Below, in pieces: positions 1 to 8,600 of a stretch of 64,000 nucleotides of DNA; within the stretch, counting starts at the first letter, position 1, and every line of letters begins with the position of its first letter. The position numbers and the translations under genes were made by a program. The stretch is from assembly GCF_900116135.1 (NCBI RefSeq), contig NZ_FOZX01000008.1:238164-302163 (forward strand), written 5' to 3'. The notes below the pieces were generated by a model. The model had not been told where the DNA came from. It saw only the letters and a list, made by a program, of their open reading frames with translations, and searched no databases. The DNA comes from Saccharopolyspora flava (GTDB lineage: Bacteria > Actinomycetota > Actinomycetes > Mycobacteriales > Pseudonocardiaceae).

Positions 1-138
1 TTCGCCATCGCCACCCTGCAGGCCACCATCGTCGAATCGGCCACCGCGAAGGTCTCGTCGCTGTCGCTGGTCAAGATGAGCCGCGACCACTCCAGCACGG
101 AGTGGGAGACGATCGCCGAGGTGCCGCTGGGCGGCTGA
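1..138 (+). CDS. C-terminal end of an unidentified protein (5' partial)
   Basis: An open frame enters from the left edge in frame 1 and ends at a TGA at 136-138, giving 45 residues that finish in ...IAEVPLGG. Codon third positions are strongly GC-rich, as in the genes that follow. No domain can be recognised from so short a tail and the start lies outside the window. I do not recognise the family. Confidence 0.6.
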   Translation, partial: FAIATLQATIVESATAKVSSLSLVKMSRDHSSTEWETIAEVPLGG

Positions 139-180
139 AAAGCGGTCGCTTCGCGCTCCCCGGAGCGGTACCAATGCCGG

Positions 181-1377
181 ATGGGGAATCTTGAGGCGAG
201 GCGGCTCGACGACTCCGAGCACGACGAGTTCACGTCGGTGTTCGCGGCGGCGTTCCTGGAGGACTCCGAGGCCGACCTGGCGCGGCTGCGGCCGATCGTG
301 TCCCACGTGGTGGCGCTCGGGGTGTTCGACGGTGCCGAGATGGTGGGCTGCGGCGGGCACTACCCGACCTACATGAGCGTGCCGGGCCGGCGGAGCTGCC
401 CGGTCGCGGGAGTCACGCTCGTCGGAGTCAAGCCGGGTCACCGCCGCCGCGGCGTGCTGACGAGCCTGATGCGCGCGCAGCTCGACGACCTGCGCGAATC
501 CGACGTCCCGCTGGCCGCGCTGTACGCGTCCGAGGGCGCCATCTACGGCCGGTTCGGCTACGGGATGGCGAGCTTCGAAAACCACCTCTCGCTGCCCGGG
601 CGCGTCGCGTTCCGCGGCGACGTGGAGGTCGACGAGCGGCCGGTGCGCGAGGTCGACCTGGACGAGGCGCTGCCCGCGATCTTCGCGCAGCACGCGCGGG
701 CGGCGGCGAGCCGGCCGGGCTGGATCGGGCGCGACAGCGCGTGGCGCGCGCGGGAGCGGATGCGGCAGGCCCGGACGGGCCGCCCGCCCTACCGCTGCGC
801 GGTGCACGACGGCGGTCACGCGATCTACCGGGTGACGCCGGACTGGACCGAGCGCGGCCCGGACTACCGGATGGAGGTCGTCTCGCTGGTCGCCGACGAC
901 CCCGCCTGCTACGCGGCGCTGTGCCGCCACCTGCTGGACTTCGACCTGGTCAGCGAGGTCACCTGGCGCAAGGCGGCGATCGACGAGCCGGTGGTGCGGA
1001 TGCTGGCCGATCCGCGCGCGGCCGCGCAGCGCGTCGTCGACGGCCTGTGGCTGCGGCTGGTCGACGTCCCGGCCGCGCTGGCCGCCCGCGAGTACCTCGC
1101 GCACGCGGACGTGGTGCTGGAGGTGCGCGACGCGTTCTGCCCGTGGAACGACGGGCGCTGGCGGCTGCGCACCCGCGACGGCACGGCCGAGCGCACCTCC
1201 GATCCGGCGCAGCTGGCGCTGGACGCGGCCGACCTGGCCGCGGCCTACCTGGGCGGGAGCACGCTGCACGAGCTCGCCGCGGCCGGGCGGGTGCGCGAGC
1301 TGGAGCCCGGTGCGCTGACCGCGGCCTCGCGCGCCCTGGCGGGCGATCGCGCTCCGAGCTGTCCCGACGCCTTCTGA
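181..1377 (+). CDS. Eis-type GNAT N-acetyltransferase
   Basis: 398 residues, close to the ~400 of the Eis family (acetyl-CoA-dependent, multisite amine acetyltransferases with a GNAT pair and an SCP2-like C-terminal domain). The acetyl-CoA loop is VKPGHRRRGVLTSLM at about residues 83-98, and IYGRFGYG at about 120-127 matches the Eis segment carrying the catalytic Tyr. The protein ends in Phe, as Eis does, where the terminal carboxylate takes part in catalysis. Homologues can acetylate aminoglycosides, but the natural substrate here cannot be inferred. The ATG at 181 is used; the ATG at 174 is out of frame, and no strong ribosome binding site is visible. Confidence 0.85.
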   Translation: MGNLEARRLDDSEHDEFTSVFAAAFLEDSEADLARLRPIVSHVVALGVFDGAEMVGCGGHYPTYMSVPGRRSCPVAGVTLVGVKPGHRRRGVLTSLMRAQLDDLRESDVPLAALYASEGAIYGRFGYGMASFENHLSLPGRVAFRGDVEVDERPVREVDLDEALPAIFAQHARAAASRPGWIGRDSAWRARERMRQARTGRPPYRCAVHDGGHAIYRVTPDWTERGPDYRMEVVSLVADDPACYAALCRHLLDFDLVSEVTWRKAAIDEPVVRMLADPRAAAQRVVDGLWLRLVDVPAALAAREYLAHADVVLEVRDAFCPWNDGRWRLRTRDGTAERTSDPAQLALDAADLAAAYLGGSTLHELAAAGRVRELEPGALTAASRALAGDRAPSCPDAF

Positions 1378-1420
1378 CGCGCGTACCGTCGAGGGCAGCG
1401 GCGTCCCCGGGGAGGCAGGG

Positions 1421-2203
1421 ATGACCAGTGCGCTCGTGGTTCTGCTGATCGCGCTCGCAGTGCTGGGCGCCGCCGTGTGGTGGTCCCGGCAGAAGGTCCT
1501 CGCGCACCAGCGCGAGCAGCTGGAGGACGACAAGGCCGAGGCCCGCCGCTGGGTGGAGCGGCTCGGCGGGCAGGTCCTCAACCTCGTCGGCACCAACGAG
1601 GCCGCCAAGCAGGCCTTGGCCGACGCCTCCGAGCGGCACGCCGCCGCGCTCACCCAGCTGGAGGCGGCCACCACCGCCAAGCAGGCCCGGCTGACCTCGG
1701 AGACGGCGATGGAGGGCCTGTACTACGTGCGCGCCGCGCGGCTGGCGATGGACCTGGACCCCGGCCCGGAGCTGCCCGCGCTGACCGGTCAGCGCCACGC
1801 GGGCCACGTCGACGAGGACCGCGAGGTCGAGATCGACGGCCGCACGCAGGTCGCCTCGCCGCACCCGAGCGAACGCACCCCGCACTACTACCCGGGCGGC
1901 ACGGTGGCCGGGAAGCCGGTCCCCCAGGGCTGGTACAGCGACCCGTGGTGGAAGCCCGCCCTGGCCGCAGGCATGTGGACCGCCGGCTCCTACGCCCTGA
2001 TGTCAGCCATGTTCGTCGGCATGGCCACGGTCCCCGCGGAAGCCGCCTACGCCGACGGCTACGCGGACGGCATGGGTGCCGACGGCTCGGGCCCAGACGG
2101 GATGGATCCCGACGGGATGGACCCGGGAGCGGACGGCATGAACCCGGACACCTTCAACGACGGAGGCCTCGACGGCTTCGACCTCGGAGGCTTCGGCTTC
2201 TGA
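1421..2203 (+). CDS. DUF1542-type membrane-anchored protein with Asp/Gly/Met-rich tail
   Basis: 260 residues. A single N-terminal membrane segment (about 4-22) is followed by a charged, probably coiled-coil stretch (25-90, with RWVERLGGQVLNL), a conserved block ending in YYPGG...GWYSDPWWKP (about 155-185) and a second hydrophobic stretch (about 178-205). The last 50 residues are low complexity, built on DGM-DPDGM repeats. The layout matches actinobacterial proteins usually labelled DUF1542-containing, of unknown function. GGGGAGGCAGGG lies just before the ATG. It starts 43 bp after the Eis-like gene and may be cotranscribed with it. Confidence 0.7.
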   Translation: MTSALVVLLIALAVLGAAVWWSRQKVLAHQREQLEDDKAEARRWVERLGGQVLNLVGTNEAAKQALADASERHAAALTQLEAATTAKQARLTSETAMEGLYYVRAARLAMDLDPGPELPALTGQRHAGHVDEDREVEIDGRTQVASPHPSERTPHYYPGGTVAGKPVPQGWYSDPWWKPALAAGMWTAGSYALMSAMFVGMATVPAEAAYADGYADGMGADGSGPDGMDPDGMDPGADGMNPDTFNDGGLDGFDLGGFGF

Positions 2204-2215
2204 GCGCTCGGCAGC

Positions 2216-2285
2216 GGACAGTTTTAGCCATAATCACCCATGATCAATGTCCGAAATGCCCGGACAATTATGGCTAAAACTGTCC
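2216..2285. repeat. MITE-like hairpin element, copy 1
   Basis: A perfect 19-bp inverted repeat (2216-2234 against 2267-2285) encloses a 32-bp loop. The loop holds a second hairpin, TGTCCG/CGGACA. It starts 12 bp after the preceding stop codon and could act as a terminator, but a partly identical copy nearby (2491-2564) argues for a dispersed element. The rest of the 384-bp gene-free stretch 2204-2587 shows no convincing gene. Confidence 0.7.
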
Positions 2286-2490
2286 CACTGCCGAACCCAA
2301 CGACGCCCGCACCTCAGCTCTCAGCGCGCTCGACGAGCTGCGGTTGGGTGAGTCCCGACGCCGCGCGGTGCCGTCGCAGGACGCGACCGAACGACTCCGC
2401 CGTCACGGATGAGCCACCTCCTGCCGGAGCCCGCAGCGGGCGTGTGATCCCAGGTTAGCGGGGCTGTGCGGAGGGGTTCGTGCGTCACCA

Positions 2491-2564
2491 GGGGACAGTT
2501 TTTGCCAGAATCACCCATGATCAATGTCCGTTTTGTCTGGACAGTTTTCACTAAAACTGTCCCC
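2491..2564. repeat. MITE-like hairpin element, diverged copy 2
   Basis: GGGGACAGTTTT at 2491-2502 and AAAACTGTCCCC at 2553-2564 form the arms. The interior repeats the block of copy 1 with few changes (AATCACCCATGATCAATG is identical) and keeps the TGTCCG/TGGACA inner hairpin. Unlike copy 1, the distal part of the outer stem has decayed. It lies just beyond the 3' end of nei2. Confidence 0.65.
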
Positions 2565-2587
2565 TGCCGAGCACCCGACACCGGGAC

Positions 2588-3397
2588 TCACGAGGCCTGG
2601 CAGGTGGGGCACCAGTAGAGGTTGCGGGCTGCGAGGGAGGAGGTGGCGATCTCGTCTCCGCAGATCAGGCAGGGCATTCCGGCTCGGCGGTAGGTGTAGA
2701 CCTCGCCGCCGTGGCGGTCCTGGCGCGGTGCCCGGCCGGTGACCTCGGGGAGGTGTTCGGGGCGGACCGTGTCGATGCGGCCGACCTTGACGCCGTCGGC
2801 CATGAGCTCGACCAGGTCGGCCCAGATGAGCTCCCAGCGCTCGCGCCCCAGGTCGCGGCCGGGCGTCATGGGCGGGATGCCGTGCCGGAACAGCACTTCG
2901 GCGCGGTAGACGTTGCCGACGCCGGCGAGGACCTTCTGATCCATCAGCAGCGCGGCGATGCTGGTGCGCGACTTCGAGATCCGCGCCCACGCGCGCTCCG
3001 GGTCGGCGTCGGCGCGCAGCGGGTCCGGGCCGAGCCGGTCGCGCACGGCCGCCACCTCCTCCGGCGTGATCAGCTCGCACCGGGTGGGGCCGCGCAGGTC
3101 GGTGAAGTGCGTGGGGCCCACGACGCGCATCCGGACCTGGCCGCGCGGTTCGGTGACCGGCAGCTCGTTCTCGGTGAACGTGCCGTAGAGGCCGAGGTGG
3201 ACGTGCACGACGCGGTCGGCGCCGTAGCGGTGGAACAGGTGCTTGCCGTGCGCTTCGGCCCGCTCGAACACGGCCCCGTCCAGCTCCGCGGCGCTGGAGG
3301 CGAAGCGCCCCTGCGGGCTGCTGACCCGCACCCGGGTGCCCGCGAACAGCTCCTGGTGCACCCCGGCGAGCCGGTGCAGCGTGTGGCCCTCCGGCAA
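2588..3397 (-). CDS. nei2: Nei2-type DNA glycosylase/AP lyase (Fpg/Nei family)
   Basis: 269 residues. Base-excision repair of oxidised bases: the bifunctional glycosylase uses the N-terminal Pro as nucleophile. The N-terminus (M)PEGHTLHRLA carries Pro2 and Glu3, MDQKVLAGVGNVYRAE is the H2TH region, and a zinc finger C-x2-C-x16-C-x2-C (CLICG...WCPTC) closes the protein. The PEGHTLHRLA signature matches mycobacterial Nei2 better than Fpg or Nei1. The start is TTG at 3397, preceded by GGGAGG at a 6-nt spacing. Confidence 0.92.
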   Translation of the reverse strand: MPEGHTLHRLAGVHQELFAGTRVRVSSPQGRFASSAAELDGAVFERAEAHGKHLFHRYGADRVVHVHLGLYGTFTENELPVTEPRGQVRMRVVGPTHFTDLRGPTRCELITPEEVAAVRDRLGPDPLRADADPERAWARISKSRTSIAALLMDQKVLAGVGNVYRAEVLFRHGIPPMTPGRDLGRERWELIWADLVELMADGVKVGRIDTVRPEHLPEVTGRAPRQDRHGGEVYTYRRAGMPCLICGDEIATSSLAARNLYWCPTCQAS

Positions 3398-3474
3398 AAC
3401 CGCCCTCCCGAAGTCGTTGTGCGCGCGGGAGAAAAGTCAAGCACACGGACCCGGAACCACCCGCTCGGGGAGGC

Positions 3475-3780
3475 TCAGATGAGGATCCAGACCACAGCGG
3501 ATTCGACGAGGTAGAGCACCGTGCACCACAGCGCGATCCACAACCCCCGCCGGACCGGTCGCTCGACGGACCGCAGGAACCCGGCGAGGAACGCGACCAG
3601 CACCACCGCCACGGCACCAGCGATCAGCCACAACCCGGCGCCCAGCGCGCAGTCGGGCTCGCTGCAGGTCGAACCGGGTCCGCCGAGCAGCACCGGGGAC
3701 AGAGCGCTGTTGGCGAAGAACAGCACGCCGACGCCGACGGCGGTCGCGATCAGCGCGGTGAGGGCGACGTGGAGACGCAT
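3475..3780 (-). CDS. Small three-helix membrane protein, unknown
   Basis: 101 residues with three hydrophobic helices (about 5-25, 48-70 and 80-100) and a short loop containing CSEPDC between the first two, which could form an extracytoplasmic disulphide. The longer frame upstream is antisense to the metallo-hydrolase gene, so the ATG at 3780 is chosen. It is transcribed divergently from the gene at 3829. No family recognised. Confidence 0.65.
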   Translation of the reverse strand: MRLHVALTALIATAVGVGVLFFANSALSPVLLGGPGSTCSEPDCALGAGLWLIAGAVAVVLVAFLAGFLRSVERPVRRGLWIALWCTVLYLVESAVVWILI

Positions 3781-3828
3781 CCGAGAAGTCTGGCAGAGAT
3801 CTCCTGGGGGTCGCACTAGGCTCCTGCC

Positions 3829-4605
3829 GTGGACAACGCGTGGATCGAGCTCGCGTCGGGCGTGTTCGCCCGGCGCCACGCCGAGCTGGACCTGACCACC
3901 GGCCTGGTCGTCGGCGACGAGGCCGCGTTGGTGATCGACACCCGGGGCGACCACCGCCAGGGCGCCGAGCTGGCCGAGGCGGTCCGCGCGATCACCCGGC
4001 TGCCGCTGCGGATCGCCCTCACCCACGGCCACTTCGACCACTGCTTCGGCACCTCGGCGTTCCTCCCGGCCCCGGTGTGGGCCCACGCCCGGCTCCCGGA
4101 ATTCCTCGCCGACACCGCTGATGACCAGCGGGAACGCTGGGTCTCCCACTACCGCGAGCAGGGCGACGCCGACACCGCCGACGCGCTCGCCGCCAGCACC
4201 CCGGCCCCGCCCGACCACCTGGTCACCGACACCGCCGCGCTCGACCTCGGCGGCCGGGAGGTGCACCTGCACCACTTCGGCCCCGGCCACACCGACCACG
4301 ACCTCGTCGCGCACGTCCCCGACGCCGCCGTGGTGTTCGCCGGGGACCTCGTCGAGCAGGGCGCTCCCCCGGACTTCGAGGACGCCCACCCGCTGCACTG
4401 GCCCTCCACAGTGGACTCGCTCCTGGCCCTGAACCCCACCACCGTCGTCCCCGGCCACGGACTCCCCGTCACGGCGGAGTTCGCGCGCGGCCAATCGGCG
4501 GACCTGGCACGCCTCGCCGACGTCTGCCGAGGGCGGACATCTCCCCGCGAATCGCCCTTCCCGCCGGAAACCACCCGGTCAGCGCTAGCCCGTTCAGCTC
4601 AGTGA
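3829..4605 (+). CDS. Metallo-beta-lactamase-fold hydrolase
   Basis: 258 residues, starting at GTG 3829. The metal-binding motif HGHFDH (about residues 66-71) is intact, followed by a downstream His in GHTDHD, Asp in FAGDLVE and His in PGHG, giving the full dinuclear site. The fold covers glyoxalase II-like and lactonase-like enzymes; the substrate cannot be told. The tail after about residue 230 is Ser/Pro/Arg-rich and probably disordered. Confidence 0.82.
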   Translation: MDNAWIELASGVFARRHAELDLTTGLVVGDEAALVIDTRGDHRQGAELAEAVRAITRLPLRIALTHGHFDHCFGTSAFLPAPVWAHARLPEFLADTADDQRERWVSHYREQGDADTADALAASTPAPPDHLVTDTAALDLGGREVHLHHFGPGHTDHDLVAHVPDAAVVFAGDLVEQGAPPDFEDAHPLHWPSTVDSLLALNPTTVVPGHGLPVTAEFARGQSADLARLADVCRGRTSPRESPFPPETTRSALARSAQ

Positions 4606-4725
4606 ATGAGACCGTTCGGCCGCATTGTGCTGGTCGATGGCACCGACCGGACCGAGCACGCGTCACACTGATCGAAGCCACGAAGCCGCACTGCACGTGC
4701 TGTTTGAGCCGGGGGAAGGCTGGAC

Positions 4726-5286
4726 ATGTCTGGACAGGACTTCGACGCGTCGAGCGAGGAGAAGGCGGCGCGGAACGCCGCGCTGCGCAACCAGATCGAC
4801 GGCATGCTCGACGACCTGCGCAAGCGCACCGCCGACATCCAGGAGAAGCGGGAATCCGCCGCGCAGCAGACCTTCGAGGTCACCTCCGACGACGGCGTGG
4901 TCAACGTGCGGGTCGACGCGACCGGCACCGTGCAGGAGGTCCGGCTGTCGGACAAGGCCTTCGAGCGCACCACCCCGGAGAAGCTGGCGCGATCGATCAC
5001 CAGCGTGATCCGCGAGGCGTCCGGGACCGCGCAGCGACAGCTGCAGTCCGAGTTCGCGCCGATGGCCGACACCTCCACCGTCCCCGAGGTTCCCGGGATG
5101 CCGTCGCTGCAGGGCCTGCTCAACAGCGGCCCCTTCATCACCCCTCCCGATCCCGACGCCGAGCGCGCGCAGCGCCGCAACGAGGAGTCGCAGTCCGGGC
5201 GGTCCGCGTCCGCGCCGCAGGTGCAGGCCGGGCCCGACGACTGGGACGACGACTGGGAGAGCAACCGCCGCGGGGGCCGTCGATGA
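4726..5286 (+). CDS. YbaB/EbfC-family protein of a type VII-linked toxin locus
   Basis: 186 residues. An N-terminal coiled coil (about 12-45) and a YbaB-like core (FEVTSDDGVVNVRVDATGTV..., about 48-115) are followed by a disordered acidic tail. Free-standing YbaB binds DNA. This actinobacterial variant typically sits directly upstream of a WXG100 gene and a large secreted toxin, as here, so a chaperone or accessory role in that system is likely but inferred. It overlaps the next gene by 4 bp (ATGA). Confidence 0.78.
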   Translation: MSGQDFDASSEEKAARNAALRNQIDGMLDDLRKRTADIQEKRESAAQQTFEVTSDDGVVNVRVDATGTVQEVRLSDKAFERTTPEKLARSITSVIREASGTAQRQLQSEFAPMADTSTVPEVPGMPSLQGLLNSGPFITPPDPDAERAQRRNEESQSGRSASAPQVQAGPDDWDDDWESNRRGGRR

Positions 5287-5612
5287 GCGGCAAGATGCGG
5301 ATGCAGCCCGAGGAGATCCGCTCGGGCGGCAAGAAGATCGGCAACGCGGGCGACGACCTCGACCGGGTCCTGAGCACCCTCAAGTCCTCTTTGGACGGCG
5401 AGGGCGAGTGCTGGGGCGACGACGAGGCCGGGCAGCAGTTCGGCGGCGACTACACCAAGGGCCGCGACAGCGTCCTGGAGAGCCTGAAGAAGGTCGTCAC
5501 GGCGCTCGGCGACATCAACGACAACCTCAAAGCCACCGCCGACGACACCGAGTCCGGCGACGAGCGCGGCGCCGGCGGGATCGGCCGGGCCGGCTCGGAC
5601 ATGCCTCGGTAG
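5283..5612 (+). CDS. WXG100-like type VII secretion partner
   Basis: 109 residues, predicted to be a helical hairpin. The turn is CWGDDEAG (about residues 43-50), a W-x-D variant of the WXG motif. It begins at ATG 5283 inside the stop of the YbaB gene, and the longer in-frame extension upstream is only a shadow of that gene. Such proteins pair with the WXG-like N-terminus of the adjacent large toxin and are exported by ESX-type machinery, none of which is encoded in this window. Confidence 0.75.
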   Translation: MSGKMRMQPEEIRSGGKKIGNAGDDLDRVLSTLKSSLDGEGECWGDDEAGQQFGGDYTKGRDSVLESLKKVVTALGDINDNLKATADDTESGDERGAGGIGRAGSDMPR

Positions 5613-5626
5613 GGAGTTGACGTCAC

Positions 5627-8600
5627 GTGAGCATCGAGATGCCGGACGAGGTCAAGTGGCTGCTGCCGATCGTCGTCGGGCAGTCCTGGCCGGAGGGTGA
5701 CGAGGACGCCATGCGCCGGATGGCCGACGCCTGGCGGACGGCCGCCGACGGCATCGACGCCGTCCAGCACTCCGCCAACGCCGGAGCGCAGCAGGTCAAG
5801 TCCGCGATGGAGGGCCAGACCGCGGATGCGTTCAGCAAGCTGTGGAAGGACATCGGCGACGGTGGCGACTCGGCGCTGCCGAAGCTCAAGGAGGCGTGCG
5901 AGAAGCTCGCGAAGTCCTGCGACGACGCGGCCCTCGACGTCGAGCACACCAAGCTGACCATCATCGCGTCGCTGATCGCGCTGGCCATCCAGATCGCCGC
6001 GATGATCGCCGCCGCGCCCGCCACCTTCGGCGCCTCCACCGCTGGTATCGCCGCAGCTCAGGGCATCACCCGGGCCGTGGTGCTGCAGATCTTCAAGCAG
6101 CTCGTGTTCAGCATCCTCAAGAACGTGGCCATCGAGGTCGCGTCGTCGGTGGCGATCGAGTTCGCGGTGCAGGGAACTCAGGTCGCGATGGGCACCCGCG
6201 ACGGCCTCGACGGCGGCAAGTTCAAGGAGGCCGCGATCAGCGGTGCCATCGGCGGCGCCGTGGGCGGCGTCTTCGAGGGCGCGGGCAAGGCGTTCGGCAA
6301 GGGCGCGGGCAGCGCCCTCGGCGGCGCGGCCGGGAACGCGGCGGGTGACGTGACCGGCGAAGCCGCCGAGAGCGCGGTGAAGTCCATCGGCAAGGAAGCC
6401 GTGAAGGAAGGCGCGCTCGGCGCCGCCGAAGGCGCGGTGGGCAGCGCGGCCGAGCAGCTCATCACCGAGGGCAAGCTCGACTGGAGCGAGATCGGCACCG
6501 GCGCCATGTCCGGCGGCGCGACCGGCTCGCTCATGGGCGGTATCGGCGGCGCGAAGGAGCACTTCGGCGGCGACGTGGACGTGCCCGACGCCGACGGCGG
6601 CTCGTCGGGCGACTCCGGGGGTTCCTCGTCGGACTCGGGTGGGTCGTCCTCGGACGGCTCGTCGTCGGATTCCGGTTCGTCGTCCGATGGCGGGTCCTCG
6701 GATTCGGGGTCGTCCGACGGAGGGTCCTCGGACTCGGGGTCGTCGTCTGACGGTGGGTCCTCGGACTCGTCATCCGGCTCCGGGTCGTCCGAGAGTTCGT
6801 CCAGCGACTCGGGGTCGTCCGAGAGCTCGTCCTCCGATTCGGGGTCAGCCGAAAGCCGTTCCTCGTCCCCGGACAGCGGGACTTCGGACAGCGGGTCTTC
6901 GACGGCCGATTCGGGATCGTCCGCTTCGGACTCGTCGAGCCCGTCGACCTCGGATTCCGGTTCCCAGTCGTCCTCGGATTCCTCGTCCGACTCCGCGCCC
7001 GAGACCCGTTCCTCGGCGGATTCCGGATCATCCTCCGACTCGGGTTCGAGCCGCGCCGCGGATTCCGGCGGGTCGTCGTCGGATTCCGGCGTCTCGACCG
7101 CGAGCACCTCGGATTCCTCCAGCAGCTCCTCGGGCTCGCACGCTTCGGACGCCCCGTCCAGCGCCGACACCTCCTCAGGTTCGGACGCCGGGTCGAGCTC
7201 CGACGGCGGTTCCTCCCCCGACACGCGCTCCGCGGACACCGGCTCGTCGTCCTCGTCGGGGAGCAGCGTGCCCGATCCGGGCCGCTCGGACGCACCGTCC
7301 TCTTCGGAGTCCTCGGGCGCCTCGTCGAACGATTCCTCCAGCAGCGGAGGCTCTTCCGGTGGCGCCGGGATGCCGCACGCGGGCGGCGGAGGTTCGTCGA
7401 GCTCGCACTCCGGTGGTTCCGGCAGCGGTTCGTTCAGCGGCACGCTGCCGGTCGACGGAGACCGCGCGCCGAGCTCCCCGGCGAGCACGGCGGCGGCGAA
7501 CGTGGACGCCCCCGCAGCCCCGACGACTCCCGCTCCCGGCCCGGCCGGTCCGGCTCCGGCGGCTCCGCGCGCCGACCAGCCCGCAGCGGGCGGCCCGATC
7601 GGCGGCGGCATGGCCGGTGGCGCCCCGAGCGCGCCCGGTGGAGCCGGCGCGACGCCGTCCGCAGGAGGTTCCCGCACCGGCGGCGGTGGCGGCTGGACGG
7701 GCACCGCGGGTTCCCCCGGCGCAGCGGCCCGCCCGATGGGCGGCGACCTGGGCCCGCGCCCGGACTCGCCCCGCACCCCGTCCCGAGGCGCGGACACCCC
7801 GTCGCGTCCCGACACCGGCGTCCCCCAGCAGCGCACCTCGCGCCCGGACTCCCCCACGACCACCCGCCCCGACGGCCCCGGACAACACCCCGGCGGTTCC
7901 AGCGCGGAAACCCCTGGTCAGCACCCGGACGGCGCCGACTCGCCCACCCAACGCCCGGACGGCGCGGATTCGCCGGACCAGCGCCCGGACGCGAGCGACT
8001 CCGATCCCCAGCACCACGAGGGCCCCCAGCAGCACGAGGACCCGGACGGCACCCGCCCGGGCGAGGACGAGCACGACGGCCCGGACCACGACACCGACCA
8101 GCCCCACGACGCCGAACCGGGCACCCCGGAGCGCCAGGAGCAGATCGACCAGGCCGAGTCCACCCGCCAGGAGACCCAGGCCGGCTCGTCGTTCCACGAC
8201 GACCCGAGGATGCGCGACCTGGCCGATCGGGTTCCGGACGACGGCGTCCACCACACGGTCGACGCCCACGCCTTACCGGACGGCCGGGTCCGCATCGGCG
8301 ACCACACGTTCTCGGCGAAGGAATTCGCCGACATGCTCCGCCGAGACCCGAACTTCGACGGCTCGAAACCGGTCCGCCTCCTCTCCTGCGACGCAGGAAC
8401 CAGCGGCCTGGCCCGAGACCTCTCGAACGAGCTCGGAGTCCCCGTCACCGCCCCCACCGGCCTCGCCTGGACCGACGGCAACGGCCGAGTCTTCGCCACC
8501 GACATGGGCCCCGACGGCAAGCCCGGCTGGCCCCCGAACGGCACCTGGAACACCCACCACCCCGACGGCACCACCACCCCAGCCAGCAACGACGGCTTCC

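Noticed and set aside
6178..7863. 561-codon frame opposite the Ser/Asp stalk of the toxin
   Set aside because: It is an acidic and Pro-rich mirror of the repetitive TCG/GAC codons, with no independent start signals.
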